Below are positions 19,672 through 28,762 of a stretch of 64,000 bases of DNA, in pieces. The DNA lies in contig NZ_CP062973.1 in NCBI RefSeq assembly GCF_017311165.1, positions 930,001-994,000 on the forward strand, given 5' to 3'. This DNA comes from Psychroflexus sp. ALD_RP9 (GTDB taxonomy: Bacteria; Bacteroidota; Bacteroidia; Flavobacteriales; Flavobacteriaceae). Each line of letters begins with the position of its first letter. The first letter of the stretch is position 1. The notes below the pieces were generated by a model, which made no database searches, was not told where the DNA came from, and was given only the letters and a program-made list of their open reading frames with translations. The translations under genes and the position numbers were made by a program.

Positions 19672-20175
19672 TTATGACGGATCTACCAAAAATAATGGTT
19701 GATCAAACTCGACTGGTGATGAATCATCAACCAGGACCTTCACAATTTTACCTGAAATTTCACTTTCAATTTCATTAAAAAGCTTCATTGCTTCAATTGT
19801 ACAAAGTACATCTCCTTCATTAACAGAATCACCAACTTCGACAAAGGCAGGTTTATCTGGCGAAGGTTTTCTATAAAATGTGCCAATAATTGGTGATTTT
19901 ACAGTGACATATTTGTCATTTTCTTTCGTTTCATTGTTTGCAGATTCTGATGTTGCTTCAGTTTGTTGAGCTGCAGGCTGCACAGGCTGTTGTTGCTGAG
20001 GCATAACTTGTTGCTGAGGCATTCCCATAGGAACTTGCTGTATAACAGCACGTTCTCCTGAATCTTCAGAGCCAGTTTTAATGGTGATTTTAACGTCGTC
20101 CATTTCTAACTTTACCTCGCTAGCGCCTGATTTAGCAACAAACTTAATAAGATTCTGAATTTGTTTAATATCCAT
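19672..20175 (-). CDS. accB: Biotin carboxyl carrier protein of acetyl-CoA carboxylase
   Basis: AccB carries biotin between the carboxylase and transferase subunits. The biotinylated lysine is Lys131 in IEAMKLFNE. Residues 44-80 form a Pro/Gln/Met-rich flexible linker between an N-terminal helical part and the C-terminal biotinyl domain. At 167 residues its length is normal. It lies between fabH and accC, all reading on the minus strand. Confidence 0.95.
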   Translation of the reverse strand: MDIKQIQNLIKFVAKSGASEVKLEMDDVKITIKTGSEDSGERAVIQQVPMGMPQQQVMPQQQQPVQPAAQQTEATSESANNETKENDKYVTVKSPIIGTFYRKPSPDKPAFVEVGDSVNEGDVLCTIEAMKLFNEIESEISGKIVKVLVDDSSPVEFDQPLFLVDPS

Positions 20176-20194
20176 AATTTAAGGTATTTTAGGC

Positions 20195-21190
20195 TTAAGC
20201 ATTATATGCCCATTTTAAATAAATAGATCCCCAAGAGAATCCACCACCAAATGCTGCAAAAATAATGTTATCGCCTTTTTTTAATTGTTTTTCGTAATCG
20301 CTTAATAATAATGGTAGCGTTGCAGAAGTTGTATTTCCATAACGCTGAATATTCATGAGTACTTTATCTTGGTCTAGATTCATTCGTTTGGATGTTGCAT
20401 CTATAATTCGCTTATTAGCTTGGTGAGCAACTAGCCAGTTAACATCTTGTGCTGTAAGGTTATTTTTTAACATTATTTTTTCGCTTACATCTGCCATATT
20501 AGACACAGCAAATTTAAAGACGGTTTTCCCATCTTGAAAAACATAATGTTGTTTATTTTTCACGGTTTCTTCACTTGCAGGCAATTGTGATCCTCCAGCA
20601 TCTATTTTTAAAAATTCGCGGCCTATGCCATCGGTTCTTAAAATTTCGTCTTGTAAACCCAAGCCTTCAGTATTTGGCTCAAACAAAACAGCGCCTGCTC
20701 CGTCTCCAAAAATAATACAAGTTGCTCTGTCTGTATAGTCTATAATTGAAGACATTTTATCAGCACCGACAAGAAGTACTTTTTTGTAGCGACCAGATTC
20801 TATGTAGCTTGATGCTGTTGACATACCAAATAAAAAGCTTGAACATGCTGCTTGCAGATCATATGAAAAGGCGTTTTTTGCGCCAATCTGAGTCGCTAAA
20901 TAAGCAGCAGATGAAGCTACTGGCATATCTGGCGTTGCAGTTGCAAAAAGTACAAGATCGATTTCTAAAGGATCTAAGCCTGTTTTTTCAATTAGATTTT
21001 CTACAGCCTTTATGCCTAGGTAAGAAGAGCCTTTGCCTTCTTCTTTTAATATTCTTCTTTCTTTAATTCCAGTTCGTGTGGTTATCCAATCATCATTGGT
21101 ATCTACCATTTCTTCAAGCATTTGATTGGTTAATTTATGCTCTGGAACAAAAGAACCTACAGCTGTAATTGCTGCTTTAATTTGACTCAT
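20195..21190 (-). CDS. fabH: Beta-ketoacyl-ACP synthase III
   Basis: FabH condenses acetyl-CoA (or a branched acyl-CoA) with malonyl-ACP to start fatty acid synthesis. The catalytic triad is visible as Cys116 (LQAACSSFL), His in VAHQANKRI and Asn in RYGNTTSAT. The 331-residue length is usual. It leads the operon with accB and accC, so chain initiation and malonyl-CoA supply are expressed together. A promoter with both boxes lies just upstream. In flavobacteria the enzyme often prefers branched primers, but specificity cannot be read here. Confidence 0.95.
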   Translation of the reverse strand: MSQIKAAITAVGSFVPEHKLTNQMLEEMVDTNDDWITTRTGIKERRILKEEGKGSSYLGIKAVENLIEKTGLDPLEIDLVLFATATPDMPVASSAAYLATQIGAKNAFSYDLQAACSSFLFGMSTASSYIESGRYKKVLLVGADKMSSIIDYTDRATCIIFGDGAGAVLFEPNTEGLGLQDEILRTDGIGREFLKIDAGGSQLPASEETVKNKQHYVFQDGKTVFKFAVSNMADVSEKIMLKNNLTAQDVNWLVAHQANKRIIDATSKRMNLDQDKVLMNIQRYGNTTSATLPLLLSDYEKQLKKGDNIIFAAFGGGFSWGSIYLKWAYNA

Positions 21191-21208
21191 ATAAAGATTA
21201 TTTTATTG

Positions 21209-21237
21209 CAAAATTAAGTAGACCTAAATTTCACAAA
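21209..21237 (-). promoter_or_regulatory. Promoter of fabH-accB-accC
   Basis: The minus strand shows TTTG (21237-21234), a 17-nt spacer, then TAATTTTG (21216-21209), matching the Bacteroidetes -33/-7 pattern. The predicted start site is about 15 nt before the fabH start codon. Confidence 0.6.
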
Positions 21238-21365
21238 CTAAAAAACACTGCAAAGTAAAATGTTTTTTGTTGTTACACAAAAAACTAGCTAAACAATTAT
21301 TTAACATTGACTTAATACTATTCAAATTAATACTAAAGAAAATGTTGTTCTATTCATTAAAAAAT

Positions 21366-21397
21366 AAAAAAGCCGATGAGATACAACATCGGCTTTT
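21366..21397 (-). terminator. Intrinsic terminator after the aldehyde dehydrogenase gene
   Basis: Stem AAAAGCCGATG/CATCGGCTTTT (21368-21378 with 21387-21397) with an 8-nt loop, followed on the minus strand by a T-rich stretch. It is 10 nt past the dehydrogenase stop. Confidence 0.8.
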
Positions 21398-21406
21398 GAA
21401 TTGAAA

Positions 21407-22960
21407 TTATAAATCAAATTTTATGCCTTGTGCAAGCGGCAACTCAGTTGTATAATTAATTGTATTAGTTTGGCGTCTCATATAAACTTTCCAAGCATCT
21501 GAGCCAGATTCTCTACCGCCACCTGTTTCTTTTTCACCACCAAATGCACCTCCAATTTCAGCACCTGATGTTCCAATGTTTACATTGGCAATACCACAAT
21601 CTGAGCCTTCAGCTGATAAGAATTTTTCTGCTTCTCTAAGGTTATTAGTCATAATCGCTGAGGACAATCCTTGCACCACACCATTTTGTAGTTCTAATGC
21701 ATTTTCAACATCACCAGAATATTTCATAATATACAATACTGGTGCAAAAGTTTCGTGCTGAACAATTTCAAAATGATTTTCTGCCTCGGCTATGGCTGGT
21801 TTAACATAGCATCCACTTTCGTAACCTTCACCTTCTAAAACACCACCTTCTACTAAAATCTTACCGCCTTCAGCTTCAACTTTTTCTAAAGCATGCTGAT
21901 AATTTTTTACAGCATCTTGATCAATCAATGGTCCAACATGATTATTTTCATCTAATGGATTTCCAATTTTTATTTGCTTATAGGCGTCTACAATTGCATT
22001 TTTTACTTTATCGTAAATTGAATCGTGTATAATTAAACGTCTAGTTGAAGTACAACGTTGACCACAAGTCCCTACAGCTCCAAAAACGGCACCAATTACA
22101 GTATTTTTGATATCTGCATCTGGTGTTACAATAATGGCATTATTTCCACCTAATTCTAATAAAGATTTACCTAAGCGTTTAGCTACAGCTTGAGCAACAA
22201 TTTTACCCATTCTAATTGAGCCAGTTGCTGAAACTAAAGGAATTCGTTTATCGTTCGTCATTAATTCACCAACCTTATAATCACCAGTAATTAACGATGA
22301 AACACCAGCTGGCACATTGTTTTTCTCAAATACTCGAGCAGCGATTTTTTGACATGCTACCGATGTAAGTGGTGTTTTTTCTGAACCTTTCCAAACACAA
22401 GCATCTCCACAAACCCAAGCTAAAGCTGTATTCCAAGACCAAACAGCTACTGGAAAATTAAAGGCTGAAATAATACCGACTACGCCTAAAGGATGCCACT
22501 GCTCATACATGCGGTGTCCTGGACGTTCCGAATGCATTGTTAAACCATGAAGCTGTCTTGATAAACCTACTGCAAAGTCACAGATATCAATCATTTCTTG
22601 AACTTCTCCTAAACCTTCTTGATAAGATTTACCCATTTCATAAGATACAAGTTTCCCTAGTGGTTCTTTTAAGCGTCTGAGTTCATCATTAAATTGGCGA
22701 ACCACTTCACCACGTGCTGGAGCCGTCCATTTTCGCCATTCTAAAAAGCCTTTATGGGCTGTTTCAATTGTTTTTTGGTAGTCTGCTTCTGTAGTTGCTT
22801 GAACTTTTCCAATTAAAGCACCATCAACTGGCGAGTAAGATTCGATTGTTTCGCCATTAGCAAAAAAATCTGTTCCTACCGATGTCCCTTTATTTTCATG
22901 TTCTAAACCTAATTCTTGAAGTGCTTTATCAATTCCGAAGTTTTTAGCAATTTCACTCAT
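21407..22960 (-). CDS. ALDH7-type aldehyde dehydrogenase
   Basis: An NAD-dependent aldehyde dehydrogenase of 517 residues. The catalytic cysteine lies in GTCGQRCTSTRR and the general-base glutamate in LLELGGNNA. The N-terminal FGIDKALQELG and the MHSERPGHRMYEQWHPLGVVG segment fit the antiquitin / alpha-aminoadipate semialdehyde branch (ALDH7), which in bacteria takes part in lysine breakdown; the substrate is inferred from family only. I chose the ATG at 22960 (MSEIAKNFG), since the longer reading adds 30 residues with no family support. It is a single-gene unit with its own terminator. Confidence 0.9.
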   Translation of the reverse strand: MSEIAKNFGIDKALQELGLEHENKGTSVGTDFFANGETIESYSPVDGALIGKVQATTEADYQKTIETAHKGFLEWRKWTAPARGEVVRQFNDELRRLKEPLGKLVSYEMGKSYQEGLGEVQEMIDICDFAVGLSRQLHGLTMHSERPGHRMYEQWHPLGVVGIISAFNFPVAVWSWNTALAWVCGDACVWKGSEKTPLTSVACQKIAARVFEKNNVPAGVSSLITGDYKVGELMTNDKRIPLVSATGSIRMGKIVAQAVAKRLGKSLLELGGNNAIIVTPDADIKNTVIGAVFGAVGTCGQRCTSTRRLIIHDSIYDKVKNAIVDAYKQIKIGNPLDENNHVGPLIDQDAVKNYQHALEKVEAEGGKILVEGGVLEGEGYESGCYVKPAIAEAENHFEIVQHETFAPVLYIMKYSGDVENALELQNGVVQGLSSAIMTNNLREAEKFLSAEGSDCGIANVNIGTSGAEIGGAFGGEKETGGGRESGSDAWKVYMRRQTNTINYTTELPLAQGIKFDL

Positions 22961-23065
22961 ATTATTTTCAAATTTTAATCGATTATTAAATAATTTAATG
23001 CGAAAGTAACAATTTTTAGGCGCTTTTAAATTGAAATCAACTGAAATCATTTAAAGCATCACATC

Positions 23066-23098
23066 AAAAAAAAACCACAAACTCTAAGCTTGTGGTTT
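23066..23098 (-). terminator. Intrinsic terminator after alr
   Basis: Stem AAACCACAA/TTGTGGTTT (23072-23080 with 23090-23098) followed on the minus strand by nine T residues. A second small hairpin, AGTGCA/TGCACT (23115-23130), lies between it and the alr stop. Confidence 0.8.
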
Positions 23099-23141
23099 GG
23101 TTAAACATCTATGTAGTGCAGCGGTGCACTTTTCTGAAATT

Positions 23142-24245
23142 TTAAGATTCTATAACTCTTGTAACACGTTGCGATATACGTGTAATAATTTCATAAGGAA
23201 TACTTTGGTGAAACTTATCAAACTTTAAAGCAGAATGTTCTTTTCCGAAAATGGTTACGTGGTCGCCTTCTTTACAATCTATATCTGTAACATCAACCAT
23301 CATTGTGTCCATACAAACATTACCTATAATTGGTGCTGTTTTACCGTTAATTAGCACCTCAGCTTTTAAATTACCAAATTGTCGTGCTATGCCATCTACA
23401 TACCCTAAAGGTAAAGTAGCTACTTTTGTTTTGCGTGAAGCTTTAAATGAACGCTCGTAGCCGACACTATCACCAACCTGAATGCTTCTTAATTGAGTAA
23501 TCACTGTTTTTAAGCTTGATATAGGCTTTAGCTGCTCATCTTCTTTTGAGTTGTTACCGTAACCATACAAGGCAATTCCAGCACGAACCATATCATACTC
23601 TGCTTCTGGATAATTAAAAATAGCACTTGAGTTACACAAATGCGCTATTAATTTTTGGTCGAATTTAGATTGAAAAAAACGCTTAGCAAATTCGAATTTT
23701 TCAATTTGTGATTGGGTAAATTTAACTTCATTCGCATTTCCTGAGGCTGCTAGGTGTGAAAACAAACCTACTAGTTTAATACATTTAGACTGGTTAATTT
23801 CATTATAAATTGGTTCGAGTTCATTTAAGTCAAAACCCAATCTGTTTAAACCCGTATTTATTTTAATATGTATTTGAAAGTCTTCAATAGCTTCTTTTCT
23901 TAAAGTTGCATTTAATTTTTTAAGATATCTAAAGTTATAGATGCTAGGTGTTAAATTGTAGGTAAGTAATTGTTTTAATTCTTCTACTTGCGGGTAAAAT
24001 ACTAAAATCGGTATGGTTATGCCCGATTGACGCAGCCGGACTCCTTCTTCAATATAAGCAACCGCTAAATAATCAACGCCTAAATCAACTAATTTTTGAG
24101 CTACAACAACAGAATCTGTACCATAAGCGAAAGCTTTTACAACACCCATTATTTTAGTCTCTGACTTAAGCTTTTCTTTTATAACAGCATAATTATAAGC
24201 TAAATCGTTTAGGTTAATAACAAGTCTGGTTTCTTTAATTGGCAT
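23142..24245 (-). CDS. alr: Alanine racemase
   Basis: A PLP enzyme that interconverts L- and D-alanine for peptidoglycan. The PLP lysine is in GVVKAFAYGTD, which has Phe where many alanine racemases have Asp (KADAYG). The C-terminal part shows the catalytic tyrosine in VGYERSF and the substrate-binding GNVCMDTMMVDVT. At 367 residues it is full length. Its start codon overlaps the tdk stop by 1 nt (TAATG), so the two genes form a coupled tdk-alr pair. Confidence 0.93.
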   Translation of the reverse strand: MPIKETRLVINLNDLAYNYAVIKEKLKSETKIMGVVKAFAYGTDSVVVAQKLVDLGVDYLAVAYIEEGVRLRQSGITIPILVFYPQVEELKQLLTYNLTPSIYNFRYLKKLNATLRKEAIEDFQIHIKINTGLNRLGFDLNELEPIYNEINQSKCIKLVGLFSHLAASGNANEVKFTQSQIEKFEFAKRFFQSKFDQKLIAHLCNSSAIFNYPEAEYDMVRAGIALYGYGNNSKEDEQLKPISSLKTVITQLRSIQVGDSVGYERSFKASRKTKVATLPLGYVDGIARQFGNLKAEVLINGKTAPIIGNVCMDTMMVDVTDIDCKEGDHVTIFGKEHSALKFDKFHQSIPYEIITRISQRVTRVIES

Positions 24246-24883
24246 TAGCGTGATGAATCTTTTGTGATTTCCTCAGAATTATTCACTTCAATAGTTTTTA
24301 GCTTTTCTTTATTCATGGCTTTATAAAAAGCGGCACGACTCAGTGGTTCATAAGCTTCGGTTTCACCAAGTAAAACAATATCATTTTGACTTGTTTTTCT
24401 GAAGCTGTATTGGGCTAAATTTCCTGTTCGTGTACATACTGCATGAACTTTGGTTACATATTCAGCAGTAGCCATTAAATTTGGCATAGGTCCAAAAGGA
24501 TTGCCTTTAAAATCCATATCTAAGCCAGCTACAACAACACGAATACCTTTGTTAGCAAGGTCGTTACAAACGCTTACAATTTCATCGTCAAAGAATTGAG
24601 CTTCATCTATACCAACTACTTGGCAATCATCTGCTAGAAGTCTAATATTAGCAGCTGCAGGCACTGGCGTAGAGCGAATTTCATTGTCATCATGAGAGAC
24701 AACGTTTTCATCATCATAACGCGTATCTATCTGTGGCTTGAAGATTTCAACTCTTTGTTTGGCAAATTGGGCTCGTTTTAAACGGCGAATTAGCTCTTCG
24801 GTTTTACCCGAAAACATACTGCCACAAATAACTTCTATCCAACCAAATTGCTCTTCTGGATTTACTGTATTTTCAAGAAACAT
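24245..24883 (-). CDS. tdk: Thymidine kinase, type II
   Basis: It phosphorylates thymidine in the salvage pathway. The P-loop is [12 protein letters not shown], the Walker B-like segment is [10 protein letters not shown] and the following [14 protein letters not shown] is characteristic. In the lasso region, where other type II enzymes hold zinc with four cysteine or histidine ligands, only one cysteine remains (HAVCTRTGN), so zinc binding is probably lost; this appears in several Bacteroidetes as far as I recall. The C-terminal ~25 residues are charged. It is the first gene of the tdk-alr pair. Confidence 0.93.
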   Translation of the reverse strand: MFLENTVNPEEQFGWIEVICGSMFSGKTEELIRRLKRAQFAKQRVEIFKPQIDTRYDDENVVSHDDNEIRSTPVPAAANIRLLADDCQVVGIDEAQFFDDEIVSVCNDLANKGIRVVVAGLDMDFKGNPFGPMPNLMATAEYVTKVHAVCTRTGNLAQYSFRKTSQNDIVLLGETEAYEPLSRAAFYKAMNKEKLKTIEVNNSEEITKDSSR

Positions 24884-24984
24884 TTTGTAATTTAGGCGTT
24901 TAAATTAAAGTTGAAATTAATCACTATTAATTGCTAAAATTAGTAAAAATTTAAGCGCCATAACAAGGCCAAACGCTAAAAGTT

Positions 24985-26088
24985 ATGAAGAAAGTTTTAG
25001 AAGACGAGTTAATAAGTCTAGCACACAGAATTTTAAAGTTAAAAAGTCGGGCTGATATTCATCAATTAAAAAAAGAAGCTGGCATTTTATATGAAAAACT
25101 CTCTGTTTTGTCATTTGCTGAACAACATTTTGGCGGTATAAGACCAACGATAGGAAAAAAAGAGTTTACTGAAGCTTACTTTAAACAATATGAAGATTTT
25201 GATGATGATGGTGATCAAAAATATCCTGATGGCACCGAATATAATGAAGATGCCATCTCTGAACCTAATACAGAAAAGATAAAAGATATTGTCTCTCAAA
25301 TGCCTCCAGAAGCCGAGCAGGTAGATTACTTAATGGCGCAATTTCAAAAACTTACGAGTGAAGATTTAGGGCAAACTACACCTAAACAATCAAGCGACTC
25401 AACTGAAACTAACATTGATCCTGAGGTAAACCAAACTGAAGCCAACAAAAATCATAATAACACAAAACCTGACCCAGAAAATAAGAGCGATACAACGTCT
25501 AAAGAAAACTTAAGCCAACAACCAACTGAAGATATTAAAGATTCATCAAACAAAGCCTCGTCGTTAGAAGAAGATTTCGGCGTTCACTTTGATGATTTGC
25601 CTGACTTTGAACCCAAGCAAGCTGAAGATTTAAACCAAAAAAAACCAACTGAAACTACCGATTCAAGTCAACAGAAAAACACTAAAAACTCAACCGATAA
25701 TTCTACAAACGAAGTAACTTCGGAAACTTCAACTAAGAACGATTTACCAACCGAGCAAGACAAAAAAGAACGTAATGTTGAAGAAAAACCGTCAACACCT
25801 AAGCGTACCTTAGATTTATTTCAACAAGAAAAAAAATCACTAAACGATCAACTCAAAAAAGGTATAAAAATAGGCCTTAATGATCGTCTTGCACTTACCA
25901 AACAACTATTTGAGGGAAAAGTTGAAGACTATAATCGTGTACTTTCTCAGTTAGATTCTTTTAATCAATTTGATGAAGCTAAATCATTTATAGAACTTAC
26001 AATAAAACCAGAATATCCTAGCTTTGAACAAAAGCCAGAAGTTTACGAACGCTTTTTAACTATTATAGAACGTAAATTTGATGCCTAA
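24985..26088 (+). CDS. Conserved unknown protein with acidic, Asn/Gln/Thr-rich middle
   Basis: I do not recognise a function. The N-terminus (residues 1-75) is helical, with LISLAHRILKLKSRADIHQLK and FAEQHFGGIRPTIGKKEF. Residues ~80-270 are low-complexity and rich in Asp, Glu, Asn, Gln, Ser, Thr and Lys, so probably disordered. The last ~90 residues form a compact helical domain (GLNDRLALTKQLFEGKVEDYNRV, ending FLTIIERKFDA) that recurs in Bacteroidetes proteins. There is no signal peptide or membrane segment. Its end overlaps rsmI by 8 nt, so the two are likely translated together. Confidence 0.75.
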   Translation: MKKVLEDELISLAHRILKLKSRADIHQLKKEAGILYEKLSVLSFAEQHFGGIRPTIGKKEFTEAYFKQYEDFDDDGDQKYPDGTEYNEDAISEPNTEKIKDIVSQMPPEAEQVDYLMAQFQKLTSEDLGQTTPKQSSDSTETNIDPEVNQTEANKNHNNTKPDPENKSDTTSKENLSQQPTEDIKDSSNKASSLEEDFGVHFDDLPDFEPKQAEDLNQKKPTETTDSSQQKNTKNSTDNSTNEVTSETSTKNDLPTEQDKKERNVEEKPSTPKRTLDLFQQEKKSLNDQLKKGIKIGLNDRLALTKQLFEGKVEDYNRVLSQLDSFNQFDEAKSFIELTIKPEYPSFEQKPEVYERFLTIIERKFDA

Positions 26089-26752
26089 GTTATTTATTGT
26101 TCCAACACCGATTGGCAACCTGAAAGACATGACGTTTCGTGCTGTTGAAGTTTTAAAGTCTGTCGATTTTATTTTAGCTGAAGATACGCGCGTTACTGGT
26201 AAATTGTTAAAACATTATGCTATTGAAACGCCAATGTTAAGTTATCACCAACATAATGAGCATCAAAAAACAGAGCAAATCATCATGCGAATTAAGCAAG
26301 GTGAACAATTTGCATTGGTTACAGATGCTGGTACACCTGCAATTTCAGACCCTGGATTTTTAATGAGTCGCGCTTGTGTTGAGCATAAAATTTCTGTTGA
26401 TTGCCTGCCAGGTGCTACAGCTTTTGTTCCTGCATTAGTTAATAGCGGTTTACCTAATGATAAATTTGTATTTGAAGGCTTTTTGCCAGCTAAAAAGGGA
26501 CGACAAAAACGATTAAACATTCTTGCTGAAGAACAGCGGACAATTATTTTGTATGAATCTCCTTACAAAATTTTAAAAACTTTAGAACATCTAGCCAAAT
26601 ATTTAGGAGAAAATAGACAGGCCTCGATATCACGTGAGTTAACGAAGCTGTATGAGGAAACTTTAAATGGCAGTTTATTAGAATTAATTAAACATTTTAA
26701 AACTCAAACACCAAAAGGTGAATTTGTAATTATTGTTTCTGGTAAATCATAA
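26081..26752 (+). CDS. rsmI: 16S rRNA (cytidine(1402)-2'-O)-methyltransferase RsmI
   Basis: It adds the 2'-O-methyl group to C1402 in the decoding centre of 16S rRNA, using S-adenosylmethionine. Motifs of the tetrapyrrole methylase fold are present: LFIVPTPIGNLKDMT, ILAEDTRVTGKLL, TDAGTPAISDPG and PGATAFVPALVNSGLP. At 223 residues it is of the shorter form common in Bacteroidetes. I chose the ATG at 26081; the longer reading begins at a TTG one codon earlier. It overlaps the preceding gene by 8 nt. Confidence 0.94.
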   Translation: MPKLFIVPTPIGNLKDMTFRAVEVLKSVDFILAEDTRVTGKLLKHYAIETPMLSYHQHNEHQKTEQIIMRIKQGEQFALVTDAGTPAISDPGFLMSRACVEHKISVDCLPGATAFVPALVNSGLPNDKFVFEGFLPAKKGRQKRLNILAEEQRTIILYESPYKILKTLEHLAKYLGENRQASISRELTKLYEETLNGSLLELIKHFKTQTPKGEFVIIVSGKS

Positions 26753-26754
26753 AA

Positions 26755-26781
26755 AAACACCGCTTTCTAAAAGCAGTGTTT
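26755..26781. terminator. Terminator between convergent rsmI and pyk
   Basis: Stem AAACAC/GTGTTT with an inner GCTTT/AAAGC after one mismatch (26755-26766 with 26770-26781). A run precedes it; the T run after it on the plus strand is short. Confidence 0.6.
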
Positions 26782-26804
26782 AATTATTTAAAACTATTTA
26801 TCTT

Positions 26805-28235
26805 TTAATCTATTTCAGAAACACGAAGTGTATTTACCATACCTTTTGCTTCAATAGGCATTGAAGCCAAGTTAATTGTAAAGTCGCCTTTTTCAACATA
26901 TTTTTTCTCTTTGGCAATTGTATTTACATCTTCAATGGTTTGATCAGTACTTTCAAATTTATCATAAAACTGAGCATTAACACCCCAAAGTAAACTTAGT
27001 TGAGTTAATATTCTCTTATTAGAGGTGAATGCTAGGATATGGGATTGTGGTCGCCATGCTGAGATTTGAAAAGCCGTATAACCACTATTGGTTAATGTGC
27101 AAATGGCACTTGCATTAATTTCATTTGCCATAACAGCAGCATGATAACATACCGATTTTGTAATGTAGCGTTTTGTTTTAATATGAGGAGCTTCATGAGG
27201 TACACGAATAAGCGGTGAATTCTCGACACTTTTAACAATTTGAGCCATTTTTTGAATTACCTGTACTGGATATTTACCAACAGAGGTTTCACCACTTAGC
27301 ATTACGGCGTCTGCGCCATCCATGACTGAATTAGCAACATCGTTAACTTCGGCACGTGTTGGTGTTAGGCTAGTAATCATGGTTTCCATCATTTGCGTAG
27401 CGATAATAACCGGAATTCTAGCTTGTTTTGCTTTAAGTACGAGTTGCTTTTGTATAAGCGGTACTTCATGCGCTGGAACCTCTACACCAAGATCGCCACG
27501 TGCGACCATTAAGCCATCACAATAAGCAATAATTTTATCGATATTTTTAACGCCTTCTGGTTTCTCTATTTTTGAAATAATAGGAATTTTATGTTCGCTA
27601 TGTTCTGCAATTAATTTTTGTAAAATTTTAAGGTCGCTAGCATAGCGTACAAATGAAAGCGCAATCCAATCAACTTCTAATTCGCAAGCAAAAATGGCGT
27701 CTTTAACATCTTTTTCGGTTAAGGCTGGCAATGAAATTTTTGTATTAGGTAAGTTAACACCTTTTCTAGAGCGTAAAGGTCCGCCTTGAACAACTTCGGT
27801 TAAAACTTCATCTTTTTTATTGGTTTTAACAACTTCAAAAATCAATTTACCATCATCAAGTAAAATTCGCTCACCAGGCTTAACATCTTGTGGGAAAGTT
27901 TCGTAATTCATATAAACACGATCTTTTGTCCCTTCAAATTCTTCACCTGTTGCGAAAGTAATGCGATCACCTTTTTCAACAACTACTTCATCTTTCATTT
28001 TACCGACACGAAGTTTAGGGCCTTGTAAGTCTCCTAATATACCGACATTAAAGCCATGTTCTTTATTAAGGTCTCTAATCATTTTTACACGTTCACGTAC
28101 ATCACTGTAGTCAGCATGAGAGAAATTAATTCTAAAAATATTTACGCCTTCTTCCATCATTGCCTTTAAAATATCTTTTTGGCTAGTTGCTGGACCTAAG
28201 GTTGAAACTATCTTTGTTTTTTTAGTTGTTTTCAT
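26805..28235 (-). CDS. pyk: Pyruvate kinase
   Basis: It converts phosphoenolpyruvate and ADP to pyruvate and ATP, the last step of glycolysis. Visible motifs are KIVSTLGPATS and RINFSHADY at the start, the active-site signature IISKIEKPEGVKNIDKI, MVARGDLGVEVP and MDGADAVMLSGETSVGKYP. The C-terminal domain is present; total length is 476 residues. It is the last gene of the acpP-fabF-rnc-IPExxxVDY-pyk run, 1 nt after the preceding gene, and faces rsmI across a terminator. Confidence 0.96.
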   Translation of the reverse strand: MKTTKKTKIVSTLGPATSQKDILKAMMEEGVNIFRINFSHADYSDVRERVKMIRDLNKEHGFNVGILGDLQGPKLRVGKMKDEVVVEKGDRITFATGEEFEGTKDRVYMNYETFPQDVKPGERILLDDGKLIFEVVKTNKKDEVLTEVVQGGPLRSRKGVNLPNTKISLPALTEKDVKDAIFACELEVDWIALSFVRYASDLKILQKLIAEHSEHKIPIISKIEKPEGVKNIDKIIAYCDGLMVARGDLGVEVPAHEVPLIQKQLVLKAKQARIPVIIATQMMETMITSLTPTRAEVNDVANSVMDGADAVMLSGETSVGKYPVQVIQKMAQIVKSVENSPLIRVPHEAPHIKTKRYITKSVCYHAAVMANEINASAICTLTNSGYTAFQISAWRPQSHILAFTSNKRILTQLSLLWGVNAQFYDKFESTDQTIEDVNTIAKEKKYVEKGDFTINLASMPIEAKGMVNTLRVSEID

Positions 28236-28236
28236 T

Positions 28237-28716
28237 TTACTTAAAAATTAAATATTCAGGATTTTTAATACTTTCATTATTGATTAAATAAGCCTTTTTA
28301 ATGTAATCTATAGAATTTATGGTGTTTAAAATATGCTGGCTGTCAAATATATCTAATTCATCTTCAACTTTAATGAAGTAATCGATATGTTTCATGCTAC
28401 TAAAGAGGTAAAACGTTTGAGTTGCAGTTTGAGTCTCATCAAACAAAGAGCCAGAACTTTTCAGATTCGGAATATCATCGCTAAATTTATTAGCAATTAA
28501 ATACATATCGCAATCCCAATTTTTATCGTAATAATTGAATAATGGAAAGTGCGCAAAACTATCTTTATAAGTCATATCTAAATCATAAGTTGCTCGTTTA
28601 AAGCTGATATTAAAATGCTTATTGATTAAATAGGCTAATTTATAGGCTTCTAAAGAGGTGTGAATACCGATTAACTTATAATCGTCTTCTAAGACGAGTG
28701 ATTTTAACTTATACAA
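28237..28716 (-). CDS. IPExxxVDY family protein
   Basis: A 159-residue cytoplasmic protein. It fits the IPExxxVDY family of flavobacteria, although here the motif region reads FSSMKHIDYFIKVED, so only the DYF core of the name-giving pattern is kept. Other family segments are LEAYKLAYLINKHFNISF and DLDMTY. Its function is unknown. The position between rnc and pyk is constant in flavobacteria as far as I recall, which supports the call. It ends 1 nt before pyk, so translation is likely coupled. Confidence 0.75.
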   Translation of the reverse strand: MYKLKSLVLEDDYKLIGIHTSLEAYKLAYLINKHFNISFKRATYDLDMTYKDSFAHFPLFNYYDKNWDCDMYLIANKFSDDIPNLKSSGSLFDETQTATQTFYLFSSMKHIDYFIKVEDELDIFDSQHILNTINSIDYIKKAYLINNESIKNPEYLIFK

Positions 28717-28762
28717 TTGTTTTTAGCGTAAATATACTAAGATTGAAATAGTTTAAGAATGC

